Assembly (NCBI RefSeq): GCF_022179305.1 | Contig: NZ_BPQP01000006.1 | Span: 62,001-126,000 of the forward strand | DNA length: 64,000 nucleotides | Source of the DNA: Methylobacterium iners | GTDB lineage: Bacteria > Pseudomonadota > Alphaproteobacteria > Rhizobiales > Beijerinckiaceae | Direction of reading: 5' to 3' | Shown here: one piece after another, positions 10,667 to 19,831 of the stretch | How the letters are laid out: every line of letters begins with the position of its first letter | Position numbering within the stretch: the first letter of the stretch is position 1 | Made by a program: the position numbers and the translations under genes | Notes under the pieces: model-generated | Database searches by the model: none | Seen by the model: only the letters and a program-made list of their open reading frames with translations | Told to the model about the DNA's origin: nothing

Positions 10667-12670
10667 TCAGGAGGACAGGCGCCGGAGCGCGTAGTGAGCG
10701 TGCTCCGACGCGACGTTCGTCCCCCGCGCTTCGATCCAGGTGTCGAGATCGCGCCGCGGCATCGGCCGGGCGAGGTGGTAGCCCTGTGCGATATGGCAGC
10801 CGTAGCGGGTGAGCAGCAGGGCGTCGTCCATGCTCTCGACGCCCTCCGCGACGACCTCGAGGCCGAGCGCCCGGCCGATGCCCAGAATGGCCTGGACGAG
10901 GACGCGGTTGCCCTCCTGTACGGCCATGTTCGTGACGAAGCTGCGATCGATCTTGATCCGCTCGACGTGGAGCGCGCGCAGCGAAGCCAGGGAGGAATAG
11001 CCGGCCTTGAAATCGTCGATGGCAATCCGCAGGCCGAGCGCGGACACGGCGTTGATCTCCCGCGTCGCGCTCTCGCCGGCGAGCGCGGCCTCCTCGGTGA
11101 TCTCGATCTCCAGCGACCGGGCGGACACGCCGAACGCGACCAGACGCTCGGCGATCCGCTCGGCCAGGGGATAGGACCCGAGTTCCTGGGGAGAGACGTT
11201 GACGGCGACGGTCACGTCCGGATGGCCCTGCGATTGCAGGTCCCTGATCAGGCGACAGGCTTCCGAGACCACGTGGAGGGTGAGGGCTTCCGACTGACGC
11301 GTCGAGACCGCGGCGGCCACGATGTCGGGCGGTGCGATCCATCCATGGCGCTCGTGCTTCCAGCGGATCAGCAGCTCGACCCCGACGATGCTGCGATCCG
11401 ACAGCGACAGCTGCGGCTGGCACCAAGCCTCGATCTCGCCCTCGGCCAGCGCATTCGCGAGGTCGAGTTCGATGTCGCGGCGGATCGCGACGGCGTGCTG
11501 AAGCGAGCTGTCGAACCGGTAGAAGCGCTGCCGGCCGCCCGCTTTCGCCGCGTAGAGTGCAAGATCGGCCCTCAGCATGAGATCCTGCGTGGTCCTGCCA
11601 TGATCAGGAAAACAGGCGATGCCGATGCTGACCCCGATGCTGGCGCTGCGCCCGCCGATCATCAGCGGGCGGGTGACGCGATCGAGGATGCGGCTGGCGA
11701 CCTCTTCGGGCGGCGTGCCGTCATCAATCAAGATCGCGAACTCGTCACCCCCAAGCCGACTCGCAAGCGCATCCTCGCCCACGGCCTCGCGCAGCCGGTC
11801 CGCCACCTGAACGAGCAGGTCGTCGCCGGAGCCGTGGCCCAGCGTGTCGTTGACGAGCTTGAAATTGTCGAGGTCGAGCAGAAGGAGGGCGCCGCGGCGG
11901 TCGTTCACCTCGCCCAGGCGATCGGCGATGCCTTGGGAGAAGGCCGTGCGGTTCGACAGGCCGGTCAAGGCGTCCTGGCTGGCAAGAATGCCCAGCATCT
12001 CAGCCTTCGCCTCGATCTCGGCCTTGGCGCGGGACAAGGCGGCGGCAAGCGCCGTGGCCGCATGCTTGGTCCGGCTGCCCTCGCAGAAGGTCCGCTCGGC
12101 GAGCAGCGCGGACCGCGCCAGCATGAGGGTGAAGAACACGGTGACGACGGCGAAGAGCAGGCTCATCGAATCGCCGATGAGGAGGCGCCCGGCTGCCGTG
12201 GACATGAGGATCGGCAGGGCGAAGGCCATCGAGGTCAGGGCATGTGTCGGTGACAGCGCGACGGCGCCCGCAGCCAAGCCGCTCAGCACGAAGAGGAGGA
12301 TGCTGGGATGCTCGGAATTGATCGCGTCGCACAGCATCGGGAGCGCGGCCCATGTCAGCCCGGCGAACGCGGCGCCCGCGGCGGTGAGGGTGAGCGCAAG
12401 GTCCGGGCGATCCTCCACGACGCCGGCCTCAACCGCGTGTCGGAGAACGAGGTAGCGGCGGAGACTGACGAGGACGAGAACCAAGAGCCAGCCGCTCACG
12501 ATCGCAGCAGGGAGCAGGCTTGCCAGTATCGGTGTTGTCACCGCCGCGACCACGACATTGGAGGGCAGCGCCGACTTCAGTTGGGACCGTACGGTCGCGA
12601 CGGACTGATCACGTCGTACTTGACGATCGACGTCTCCGGACGACCCAGGCTGGGGTTGCTCGATCTTCAT
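10667..12670 (-). CDS. Membrane-anchored GGDEF-EAL cyclic-di-GMP turnover protein
   Basis: A 667-aa protein with an N-terminal block of about six hydrophobic helices (residues about 35-200). A GGDEF domain follows (DALTGLSNRTAF, active-site RLGGDEFAIL), then an EAL domain (ELLIRWKHERHGW, NVSPQEL, EITEEAAL, IAIDDFKAGYSSL, IKIDRSFV, VVAEGVES). The GGDEF motif is intact, but no RxxD inhibitory site precedes it. The EAL signature is ELL, keeping the catalytic Glu, and the usual DDFGTG is DDFKAG. The metal-binding Asn, Glu, Asp and Lys are present. Both cyclase and phosphodiesterase activity are therefore possible. Confidence 0.93.
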   Translation of the reverse strand: MKIEQPQPGSSGDVDRQVRRDQSVATVRSQLKSALPSNVVVAAVTTPILASLLPAAIVSGWLLVLVLVSLRRYLVLRHAVEAGVVEDRPDLALTLTAAGAAFAGLTWAALPMLCDAINSEHPSILLFVLSGLAAGAVALSPTHALTSMAFALPILMSTAAGRLLIGDSMSLLFAVVTVFFTLMLARSALLAERTFCEGSRTKHAATALAAALSRAKAEIEAKAEMLGILASQDALTGLSNRTAFSQGIADRLGEVNDRRGALLLLDLDNFKLVNDTLGHGSGDDLLVQVADRLREAVGEDALASRLGGDEFAILIDDGTPPEEVASRILDRVTRPLMIGGRSASIGVSIGIACFPDHGRTTQDLMLRADLALYAAKAGGRQRFYRFDSSLQHAVAIRRDIELDLANALAEGEIEAWCQPQLSLSDRSIVGVELLIRWKHERHGWIAPPDIVAAAVSTRQSEALTLHVVSEACRLIRDLQSQGHPDVTVAVNVSPQELGSYPLAERIAERLVAFGVSARSLEIEITEEAALAGESATREINAVSALGLRIAIDDFKAGYSSLASLRALHVERIKIDRSFVTNMAVQEGNRVLVQAILGIGRALGLEVVAEGVESMDDALLLTRYGCHIAQGYHLARPMPRRDLDTWIEARGTNVASEHAHYALRRLSS

Positions 12671-12895
12671 GCGTCCATGCGTTCGAAAACAGCATCAAAA
12701 TAAACATAGAGCAATAAAGGAAGCATGAAGCCGAATGCGCATTGGCGGCATCCGAGCCTCTGGTGTTGGACAAAAAAGCCGGTGCAGAAAAATTCAGGGC
12801 CGGGCTGAACCGATGCCGAGGCCACACGTTAGGTGCTAGGGAGATCCCGCGACGCTTGCTCGCGTGGAACCTGCGAGCGGCATCATCGAGCGGGT

Positions 12896-13159
12896 ATGGC
12901 GGCCATGAGCGACCTAAGCCAGACTCCGTTCTTCTCCATCACGGCAACAGCAAATCCCGGTGTTCCGAAGGTCGCGGAGCAGGCCTATCTCGGGCTCGTC
13001 GCCAGTCTCGGTGGCCTCGTCGCGGCGGCACTCTTGATCTTCGCGGTCGCCACGCAGAGCGCCGCCGATGCCGAACGCATTGCTGGGGCCGAATCGGGAA
13101 GCGTGACGACGCTGGTCGCAGCCTTTGCCGCGACGCACGGAAGGCCGGGCGGGCGATAA
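12896..13159 (+). CDS. Small hypothetical single-pass membrane protein
   Basis: An 87-aa frame with one hydrophobic segment, YLGLVASLGGLVAAALLIFAV (residues about 34-54), flanked by polar sequence. ATGs at 12896 and 12905 are both possible. A GAGCGGG lies just before the first. It matches no family I know. It is divergent from the GGDEF-EAL gene and lies upstream of the SleB-like gene. The hydrophobic core and lack of a better overlapping frame favour a real gene. Confidence 0.5.
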   Translation: MAAMSDLSQTPFFSITATANPGVPKVAEQAYLGLVASLGGLVAAALLIFAVATQSAADAERIAGAESGSVTTLVAAFAATHGRPGGR

Positions 13160-13293
13160 GCCTCCGATCACGACCCGATTATTCGGTTCGTTTAACCCGG
13201 CTTCAACCTTACGCGACGAAAACTGGAATGTGACCTGTCGGCCACCGCGACGCGGAGGAGGGCGATAGGCGACATCCTGGGGCGAGTCGGGTC

Positions 13294-14205
13294 GTGCGTA
13301 CGAGACGGGTTCGAAGGAAGTCCGGTCTGCGCTGGCTCAGCCAGGCCGTTGCGCCCTGGGCTACGGCGATCGGGGTTCTCGTCTCGCTGACGGCCAATGC
13401 CGGGACCCACCCACCAGCCACCCTGACGTCTCAGGCGTGGTCCGTTGCCCGAGCCACCGCGCCTCTACCCCTCCCGCCGCTGGCGAACGGCTCCACCCCG
13501 CGGGCGGAGCGCCACGAGCCGAGTTCGGGTATGGAAGGGGAGGCTGAGGCCGGCTTGGTCCCCGCATCGCCCAGGGACACGATCACGACATCCGACGGTT
13601 CGACCCCCGCCGTTCCTCGCGCCGTGGCGCTCTCCTCGACCACGCCGGCGCCCGCCGACGCGACGCCGATCGAGGTCGCCGCTGCCAGCCTCTTCATCCC
13701 GGGCTTCTCGCCCAAGCCGGACCGCAGGGATGAAGCGCGCCCCGAGCCCCTGGCGGATACGCGCCGTCATTACGCCGACCTCATCAATCCGGACGCCATG
13801 GACCGCGAGCAGCGCTGCCTTGCCGAGGCCGTCTATTTCGAGGCGCGTAGCGAGCCGGAGGACGGGCAGGCCGCCGTCGCGCAGGTCGTGCTCAACCGCG
13901 TGAAAAGCGGGCTTTATCCAACCAACGTATGCGGCGTCGTCTACCAGAACCGGCACCGCTACATGGGTTGTCAGTTCTCCTTCGCCTGCGAGGGCAAGTC
14001 CCTGCGCATCACCGACGGCCCGTCGTGGCAGACCGCCACCCGCATCGCCAGCGCCGTGATCGAGGGCCGGACCTACCTGAGCGAGGTCGGGGGCGCCACG
14101 CACTACCATGCGGATTACGTCAAGCCGGGCTGGTCGCGGCGCCTGACGCGGAAGGACGTGATCGGTCGACACATCTTCTACCAGCTCAAGCGCGGGCAGA
14201 CGTAA
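13294..14205 (+). CDS. SleB-like cell wall hydrolase
   Basis: A 303-aa exported protein. The arginine-rich N-terminus followed by a hydrophobic stretch (LSQAVAPWATAIGVLVSLTA) suggests a signal-anchor. A Pro/Thr-rich low-complexity linker spans about residues 35-155. The C-terminal hydrolase_2 domain (about 165-300) shows CLAEAVYFEARSEPEDGQ with the catalytic Glu, AVAQVVLNRVKSGLYPTNVC, QFSFACEGK and ATHYHADYVKPGW. Related enzymes are lytic transglycosylases or amidases acting on peptidoglycan; in Gram-negatives they are periplasmic. The GTG at 13294 is the first start in frame before the signal. Confidence 0.88.
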   Translation: MRTRRVRRKSGLRWLSQAVAPWATAIGVLVSLTANAGTHPPATLTSQAWSVARATAPLPLPPLANGSTPRAERHEPSSGMEGEAEAGLVPASPRDTITTSDGSTPAVPRAVALSSTTPAPADATPIEVAAASLFIPGFSPKPDRRDEARPEPLADTRRHYADLINPDAMDREQRCLAEAVYFEARSEPEDGQAAVAQVVLNRVKSGLYPTNVCGVVYQNRHRYMGCQFSFACEGKSLRITDGPSWQTATRIASAVIEGRTYLSEVGGATHYHADYVKPGWSRRLTRKDVIGRHIFYQLKRGQT

Positions 14206-14411
14206 GCGCCCCGCTGCAGCCGTTCTTACGACTTCCTGAAAATGAATACCTAAGCACTTCACTGCTTAAGTGGTTTAAGCATAGGGTTAATTTTACCCTA
14301 ATCTGCAATAGAGCTTGCACCTCGAGCAACTTCGCGGCCTCTACTACGTCGAGATCAGCGCCAGCACGCGGCGCGTTCGTCGTAATCGCGTTTCAGCCCG
14401 AGGAAGTCGCC

Positions 14412-15005
14412 ATGGCCGCACCGGTCGCCCGTCTCACCATTCTCTCGGCCGCCCTGGCCGGCAGCCTGCTCGCCTCGGCCGCGCAGGCCGGCGGCTGCGG
14501 TGGCAAGGAGTGCTACCGTCACGTCTCGACGCCGCCCGTCTACGGCTCGGTCTCCGAGCGGGTCCTGGTCCGCCCGGCCACGACGGTCTATCGCCACACG
14601 CCGCCGGTCTACGACACCGTCTCGGAGCGCGTCCTCGTTTCACCAGGCGGCCGGGTCTGGCAGACCAAGCGCGACCATCACGGCCAGCTCGTAGGCTGCT
14701 GGGTGAACATCCCGCCGCAATATTCCGTGCGGCACCGCCGCGTGCTCGTCGAGCCGGGTCGTGCGATCCCGGAGGTCGTTCCCGCGGAGTATGCCAGCGT
14801 TCGGCGGCGCGTGCTCGTCGAGCCGGCCCGTGCAGGCTGGGTGCCTGCCGGCCACCACCATGCCGGCGGATACAGCGGGCGCTACGCCAGCTACGACGAG
14901 GGCATCGGTTCAATTCCCGATGCGGTGGGCATCACGGGTGCGAGTTCATTCGACATCGGAGTCGGCCTCGGCTTCTACAAGGGCAGCATCTACGACGGCT
15001 ACTGA
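14412..15005 (+). CDS. Secreted protein with repeated RVLV motifs, unknown function
   Basis: A 197-aa protein with a cleavable signal peptide (cleavage probably after ASAAQA, residue about 26). The mature part contains four copies of a unit ending in VLV: residues 51-53, 74-76, 111-113 and 134-136. Spacing is 23 residues within each pair. The first pair reads PPVYxxVSERVLV and the second pair Y(A)SVRxRRVLVEP. An N-terminal CGGKEC offers two cysteines. The C-terminus is Gly/Ser/Tyr-rich. Homologues of this kind are common as hypothetical proteins in Rhizobiales, but I know no function. An AT-richer leader with several TTAA words precedes it. Confidence 0.8.
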   Translation: MAAPVARLTILSAALAGSLLASAAQAGGCGGKECYRHVSTPPVYGSVSERVLVRPATTVYRHTPPVYDTVSERVLVSPGGRVWQTKRDHHGQLVGCWVNIPPQYSVRHRRVLVEPGRAIPEVVPAEYASVRRRVLVEPARAGWVPAGHHHAGGYSGRYASYDEGIGSIPDAVGITGASSFDIGVGLGFYKGSIYDGY

Positions 15006-15106
15006 GCTCCGATCGGGGATTAGTCCGGCTCCGGACCGAGGAGGTTCGGAGCCGTCTTGATTCGCAGGCTTCGCGCCACACCTCCCCCGGACGCGGGGAG
15101 GTACCG

Positions 15107-16093
15107 ATGCCAACGTTCAAGGCCTGGGTGATCGAGAAGGCCGAGGCGGGCCAGTCGCTCAGCTTCCACGACTTCGACGAGGCCGATCTAATGGACGGCG
15201 ACGTCACGGTCCGGGTCACTCATTCGGGCCTGAATTACAAGGACGGGCTCGCCATGACCGGCCACTCGCCGGTCGTGCGCCGCTTCCCGATGATTCCGGG
15301 CATCGACTTCTCGGGAGTCGTAGAGGCCTCCGACCACCCTGAGTACCGCCCCGGCGATACCGTGGTTCTGACCGGCTGGGGCGTCGGCGAGACGCATCTC
15401 GGCGCCTACGCCGAGAAGGCGAGGGTGAAGGGCGACTGGCTGGTGCCGCTGCCGGAGGGCCTGAGCCCGGCCCAAGCCATGGCGATCGGTACCGCGGGCT
15501 ACACGGCCATGTTGTGCCTGATGGCGCTTGAGCATCACGGCGTCACCCCCAAGGACGGGCCGGCTATCGTCACGGGCGCCTCGGGCGGCGTCGGCTCGGT
15601 GGCGGTGGCGCTGCTGGCGCGCGCCGGCTGGCACGTGCTGGCTTCCACAGGACGCGCCGACGAGGAGGACTACCTGAAATCGCTCGGCGCCGCCGAGATC
15701 GTCGACCGGGCTCAACTCTCGGAGTCGGGCAAACCGCTTGCCAAGGAACGCTGGGCAGCCGGGATCGATGCAGTCGGCTCCACGACGCTCGCGAACCTCC
15801 TCGCCGCGACGAAGGCCGATGGGGCGATCGCGGCCTGCGGACTCGCGCAGGGGATGGATCTGCCGAGTTCCGTCGCGCCCTTCATCCTCCGCGGTGTCTC
15901 GCTCCTAGGGATCAACAGCGTGACGACCCCGGGCAGGAAGCGGCGCGAGGCCTGGGCGAGGCTCGCCAGCGAGCTCGACCTCGACAAGCTTGCTGCGATG
16001 ACGACGACGGTCAGCCTTCTCGAGGTCGGTGGCCTTGGGGAGCGCATCCTGGCCGGCGGTACGCGGGGTCGGACGGTGGTTCAGGTGGCCTGA
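15107..16093 (+). CDS. acuI: Acrylyl-CoA reductase / YhdH-type NADPH quinone oxidoreductase
   Basis: A 328-aa zinc-independent medium-chain dehydrogenase/reductase. It has GLNYKDGLAMTG, the PMIPGIDFSGVV core, GTAGYTAMLCLMALE, the NADPH-binding VTGASGGVGSVAVALLARAG, and the C-terminal RGVSLLGINSVTTPGRKRREAW typical of AcuI/YhdH. Family members reduce acryloyl-CoA to propionyl-CoA and detoxify acrylate. The ATG at 15107 has GGGGAGG (15095-15101) at ideal spacing. It stands alone, but a DmdC-like acyl-CoA dehydrogenase lies 1.8 kb downstream. Assignment to AcuI rather than a general quinone reductase rests on overall similarity. Confidence 0.88.
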   Translation: MPTFKAWVIEKAEAGQSLSFHDFDEADLMDGDVTVRVTHSGLNYKDGLAMTGHSPVVRRFPMIPGIDFSGVVEASDHPEYRPGDTVVLTGWGVGETHLGAYAEKARVKGDWLVPLPEGLSPAQAMAIGTAGYTAMLCLMALEHHGVTPKDGPAIVTGASGGVGSVAVALLARAGWHVLASTGRADEEDYLKSLGAAEIVDRAQLSESGKPLAKERWAAGIDAVGSTTLANLLAATKADGAIAACGLAQGMDLPSSVAPFILRGVSLLGINSVTTPGRKRREAWARLASELDLDKLAAMTTTVSLLEVGGLGERILAGGTRGRTVVQVA

Positions 16094-16130
16094 GTCGGAA
16101 CCTGCTCCAAAATCCGGCATTCGTTCACCT

Positions 16131-16610
16131 ATGAGCCAAGCCTTCGTTCGCGAGCGGGAGGGCGGAGAGGTTTTCGAGGACCTCCCCGATCGTCCCATCT
16201 CACCTCACACCAACTTCGTCACACCCGAGGGCCTTGCGCAGATCGAGGCCGAGGTCGCGCGCCTCCAGGCGGAGGCAGCGTCCCTTAATCCGGAGGCCAA
16301 GGCGGACACCGCACGCGTCTCGCGGGACCTGCGCTACTGGACCAACCGCCTGGGCACCGCCCAGCGCGTCGATCCGATCGAGGGTGAAGCCGTGTATTTC
16401 GGTTCGAACGTGACGATCGAACGAGAGGACGGGAGCCGGCAGACCTTCCGCATCGTCGGAGAGGATGAGGCGGAGCCGAGTGCCGGCTCGATCTCATATG
16501 TCTCACCGATGGCGCAGGCGCTCACCGGAAGGAGCCGCGGCGACACCGTCGAGGTCAACGGCCACGAGATCGAGATTGTGGCGGTCGAGGCGAGCCGCCC
16601 GGCGGCCTGA
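16131..16610 (+). CDS. GreA/GreB-family transcription elongation factor
   Basis: A 159-aa protein with an N-terminal coiled-coil part (GLAQIEAEVARLQAEAASL, residues about 40-60). The C-terminal FKBP-like Gre domain contains VYFGSNVTIEREDGSRQTFRIVGEDEA and the final SYVSPMAQALTGRSRGDTVEV. Gre factors stimulate RNA-cleavage by backtracked RNA polymerase. The coiled coil appears shorter than in canonical GreA, and the N-terminal 30 residues are unusual. It may therefore be a Gre/Rnk-like paralogue rather than the housekeeping factor. A bidirectional hairpin follows the stop. Confidence 0.85.
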   Translation: MSQAFVREREGGEVFEDLPDRPISPHTNFVTPEGLAQIEAEVARLQAEAASLNPEAKADTARVSRDLRYWTNRLGTAQRVDPIEGEAVYFGSNVTIEREDGSRQTFRIVGEDEAEPSAGSISYVSPMAQALTGRSRGDTVEVNGHEIEIVAVEASRPAA

Positions 16611-16637
16611 CGTCGAGGCCTGCCGCGCGCAAGAAAA

Positions 16638-16662
16638 AAGGCCCGGATCACTCCGAGCCTTT
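16638..16662. terminator. Bidirectional Rho-independent terminator
   Basis: A stem AAGGC-C-CGGA/TCCG-A-GCCTT with a four-base loop TCAC lies between the Gre gene and the convergent Sua5 gene. On the minus strand it is followed by TTTTTTCTT, a classical terminator for the Sua5 transcript about 100 bp past its stop. On the plus strand it ends the Gre transcript with a shorter TTT tail. Confidence 0.8.
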
Positions 16663-16753
16663 GAAGGAAAAAGGCCATTGGGGGCTGAACTGGCCTTCGT
16701 GATGGATCAACGGGCCAGCGCCGGCGTAAGTTCCCCGGCTTTTCCAAAAAATT

Positions 16754-17737
16754 TTAGCGCGGCGCCGCGGCCCTGCGAAGGCGGTCGTTGATAGCCTCCC
16801 CGAGCCCCGATCCCGGGACGGGCGCGACCGCGATGACCGAGGCGCCGGAGGCGTCGAGACGGTGCAGACCGGCGAACAGGCGGGCGGCGGCCTCGACCAG
16901 ATCGCCGGAGGGGCTCAGATTGAAGTGAGCCCGAGCCTCGCTCACGCCGCTCGCATCCGCCGGGCCGAAGAGGAGCGCCGCCTCGCCGGGTTCGATCCGT
17001 GTCGCGTTCAGGCGAATCGCGGCGCGGGGCGCGTAATGGGATGCGAGCAGTCCCGGCCCGACGGGCCGCTCCGAATTGTCGGCTTCGTCCGGGGCGGCGC
17101 CGAGCACGCGCGCAAGATCCTCGCGCGTTACCCCGCCGGGTCGGAGCAACCGGACCCGGCCGTCGAAACAGGCGACGACCGTCGATTCGAGACCCACGCG
17201 GGTTGTGCCACCGTCGAGTATTGCCGCGATACGCCCATCAAGGTCCGCGAGCACGTGCTCCGCGGTCGTCGGGCTGACCCGCCCGGAGCGGTTGGCCGAG
17301 GGCGCTGCGATCGGGCGGTTCGCCCGCGAAAGGATCTCACGGGCGATCGGATGGTCGGGCACGCGCAGGGCGACGCTCTGAAGTCCCGCGCGTGCGAAGT
17401 CGCAGACGGAACCATCGGACGAGGCCGGTACGACGAGCGTCAGAGGGCCGGGCCAGAAAGCCTCGGCGAGGCGCTCGGCCGCGGCGTTCAGCACGCCCTC
17501 GCGTCTCACTGCCGCGAGATCCGGCAGGTGCGAGATCAAGGGGTTAAAGCGCGGCCTTTCCTTGGCGGCGAAGATCTTTGCGACCGAGACCGGGTCTGTG
17601 GCGTCGGCTCCGAGCCCGTAGACGGTCTCCGTCGGAAATGCGACGACCCCGCCGGCGCCCACCAAGCGCGCAGCCTCCGCAATTCCCGCCGCATCCGCGT
17701 TCAGCCTCGCCGTGGGGATTGACCCGAGATGGTTCAT
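16754..17737 (-). CDS. tsaC: L-threonylcarbamoyladenylate synthase (Sua5/YrdC)
   Basis: A 327-aa enzyme making threonylcarbamoyl-AMP from Thr, bicarbonate and ATP for the t6A37 tRNA modification. The YrdC domain shows GGVVAFPTETVYGLGADAT, KIFAAKERPRFNPL, FWPGPLTLV and PSANRSGRVSPTTAEHV. The extra C-terminal Sua5 domain (about residues 235-327) includes RPVGPGLLASHYAPRA. Having that second domain makes it Sua5-type rather than the short TsaC. The ATG at 17737 is preceded by an AT-rich patch, TTTATATATGAACC around it on the minus strand. It is convergent with the Gre gene. Confidence 0.93.
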   Translation of the reverse strand: MNHLGSIPTARLNADAAGIAEAARLVGAGGVVAFPTETVYGLGADATDPVSVAKIFAAKERPRFNPLISHLPDLAAVRREGVLNAAAERLAEAFWPGPLTLVVPASSDGSVCDFARAGLQSVALRVPDHPIAREILSRANRPIAAPSANRSGRVSPTTAEHVLADLDGRIAAILDGGTTRVGLESTVVACFDGRVRLLRPGGVTREDLARVLGAAPDEADNSERPVGPGLLASHYAPRAAIRLNATRIEPGEAALLFGPADASGVSEARAHFNLSPSGDLVEAAARLFAGLHRLDASGASVIAVAPVPGSGLGEAINDRLRRAAAPR

Positions 17738-17893
17738 ATATAAACTATCTCTCGTCGTGACGGGCCCTGCGGCCGGTCCTATTTACGCTCGCATCCGCCG
17801 CGCTCCGGCCTCGCGCCGATCCGGCGCGGGCGTCATACACCGGCCCAGACCAACACCGAAGCGTCGCCTGAGACGACGCGGGAGGAATCATCG

Positions 17894-19657
17894 ATGTCCT
17901 ATCGTGCGCCCGTGGCCGAGATGGCCTTCGCGCTCCGCCACGTCGCCGGGCTCGATCAAGCGATCGCATCGGGCGCCCTCGGCGATCTCACGATCGAGGA
18001 CGCGGAGGCGATCCTTCACGAGGCCGGCCGCGTCGCTGATTCGGTGATCGCGCCGCTGAACAAGGTCGGGGACCGGCACGGCACGCCTTTGCACGACGGG
18101 GTCGTCACGACGCCGCCGGGCTGGAAGGCGGCCTACCGAACCTGGATCGAGGGCGGCTGGAACGGGCTCAGCGCGGAACCGGACTATGGCGGCCAGGGCC
18201 TTCCGCTCCTTATCAATGCCGCCTGCAACGAGATGTGGAACGCGGCAAGCATCGCCTTCGGCCTCTGCCCGCTCCTGACCGCCGGCGCCATCGAGGCCTT
18301 GACCGCTCACGGCTCCGAGGAGCTGAAGGCGCGCTACCTGGGAAAGCTGGTCTCCGGCGAATGGACCGCGACCATGAACCTGACGGAGCCGCAGGCCGGC
18401 TCCGACCTCTCGCTGCTGCGCAGCCGCGCCGAGCCTGCGGGCGACGGCTCATACCGGATCACCGGCTCGAAGATCTACATCACCTACGGCGAGCATGATC
18501 TCACGGACAACATCGTCCATCTCGTCCTGGCGAGACTGAAGGACGCGCCGGCAGGCACGCGGGGCATCTCGCTGTTCCTGGTGCCGAAGTTCCTGCCGGA
18601 CGGCAGCCGCAACGACCTGCGCTGCTCCGGCATCGAGCACAAGCTCGGCATCCACGGGTCGCCGACCTGCTCGATGGCCTTCGGCGACCATGGCGGCGCC
18701 ACGGGCTGGCTGATCGGTGAGGAGAACCGGGGCCTGGCCTGCATGTTCACGATGATGAACTCGGCCCGCCTGAATGTCGGTCTGCAGGGCGTCGGCATCG
18801 CCGAGCGGGCCTACCAGCAGGCGCTGACCTATGCCCGCGATCGGCGCCAGGGGCGGACCACCGGTGCCGAGACGACGAGCCCGATCGTCGAGCATGCCGA
18901 CGTCCAGCGCATGCTGCTCACCATGAAGGCCTACACGGCCGCCGCGCGCGGCATTTGCTACGTCACCGCAGAGGGGCTCGACGCCGCGCACGGCCCGGAG
19001 GGCAAGGCCGGGAACGATCGCGCCTCGCTGCTCACGCCCGTCGCCAAGGCCTTCGCGACCGACATCGCCAACGAGGTCACCTCGCTCGGCGTCCAGGTCC
19101 ACGGCGGCATGGGCTTCGTCGAGGAGACGGGCGCCGCCCAGCACATGCGCGACGCACGCATCCTCGCGATCTACGAGGGCACCAACGGCATCCAGGCGAT
19201 CGACCTCGTCACGCGCAAGCTGCCGCTGAACGGCGGCGCCACAGTCCAAGCCCAGATCGCATCGATGCGTCGGGCTGTCGAAGGTGTCCTGAAGGACGCC
19301 GCGCCGGCCTTCGGCCACACGGCCGCCCGCCTGCGCGCCGCGATCGAGAGCCTCGACCGGGCGACGAGCTTCCAGCTCAAGGCGCTGGGCTCGAACCGCC
19401 CGGACGCGGCGCTCGCCGGGGCGACCCCCTACCTGCGGCTGTTCGGGCTTGCCCAGGGCGGCGCCTGCCTCGCCCGCGCAGCCCTGGCCTCGAGCGCCGC
19501 GCTCAAGGCAGGCGAGACCGACCCGGCCCATGCCGCCCGGATCGCCCTGGCGCGGTTCTACGCCGAGAATCTGCTCGTCGCGGCGGGCGGACTGGAGGAG
19601 AGCGTGATCGACGGCGGCGCCTTCACGGAAGGCGCCGCGCTGGCGCTGGCGAGCTGA
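17894..19657 (+). CDS. Acyl-CoA dehydrogenase, DmdC-like long form
   Basis: A 587-aa FAD-dependent dehydrogenase oxidising an acyl-CoA to its 2-enoyl-CoA. It has the family elements TMNLTEPQAGSDLSLL, TGSKIYITYGEHD, MFTMMNSARLNVGLQGVG, QVHGGMGFVEETGAAQHMRDA and ILAIYEGTNGIQAIDLVTRKL with the catalytic Glu. A C-terminal extension of about 120 residues is the type found in 3-methylmercaptopropionyl-CoA dehydrogenase (DmdC) and long-chain FadE5-like proteins. It heads an operon with a crotonase and two SDRs, implying a beta-oxidation-like route. The exact substrate is unknown. The start carries GGGAGGAATC upstream, a strong ribosome site. Confidence 0.93.
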   Translation: MSYRAPVAEMAFALRHVAGLDQAIASGALGDLTIEDAEAILHEAGRVADSVIAPLNKVGDRHGTPLHDGVVTTPPGWKAAYRTWIEGGWNGLSAEPDYGGQGLPLLINAACNEMWNAASIAFGLCPLLTAGAIEALTAHGSEELKARYLGKLVSGEWTATMNLTEPQAGSDLSLLRSRAEPAGDGSYRITGSKIYITYGEHDLTDNIVHLVLARLKDAPAGTRGISLFLVPKFLPDGSRNDLRCSGIEHKLGIHGSPTCSMAFGDHGGATGWLIGEENRGLACMFTMMNSARLNVGLQGVGIAERAYQQALTYARDRRQGRTTGAETTSPIVEHADVQRMLLTMKAYTAAARGICYVTAEGLDAAHGPEGKAGNDRASLLTPVAKAFATDIANEVTSLGVQVHGGMGFVEETGAAQHMRDARILAIYEGTNGIQAIDLVTRKLPLNGGATVQAQIASMRRAVEGVLKDAAPAFGHTAARLRAAIESLDRATSFQLKALGSNRPDAALAGATPYLRLFGLAQGGACLARAALASSAALKAGETDPAHAARIALARFYAENLLVAAGGLEESVIDGGAFTEGAALALAS

Positions 19658-19703
19658 TCGCCGACCAGCGGCGACACGAACGCGGCTCAAGTAAGCGCGA
19701 CTC

Positions 19704-19814
19704 TCTCCTCCCCCTTGTGGGGAGGAGTGGGAGGTGGGGGTGGCTGGGCGACCCTGCTGCGGAGGCTAGCGGAACCATCCCCACCCCGGACCCCTCCCCA
19801 CAAGGGGGAGGGGA
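19704..19814. repeat. Dispersed palindromic repeat, family A copy 1
   Basis: An element of about 110 bp with outer arms CCTCCCCCTTGTGGGGAGG and CCTCCCCACAAGGGGGAGG. Inner arms are GGTGGGGGTGG and a complementary CCATCCCCACC, one base off. The core is GGCTGGGCGACC. It sits in the 5' leader of the enoyl-CoA hydratase gene, so it could form a very stable hairpin just upstream of that gene's ribosome site. Other copies lie at 45474, 49959 and 61233. Confidence 0.9.
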
Positions 19815-19831
19815 AGAACGGCGAGGAAACG

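Noticed and set aside
14251-14300. CtrA sites in the leader of the secreted repeat protein
   Set aside because: Several TTAA words are present, but their spacings are 5 and 8 bases rather than the N7 needed for TTAA-N7-TTAA.
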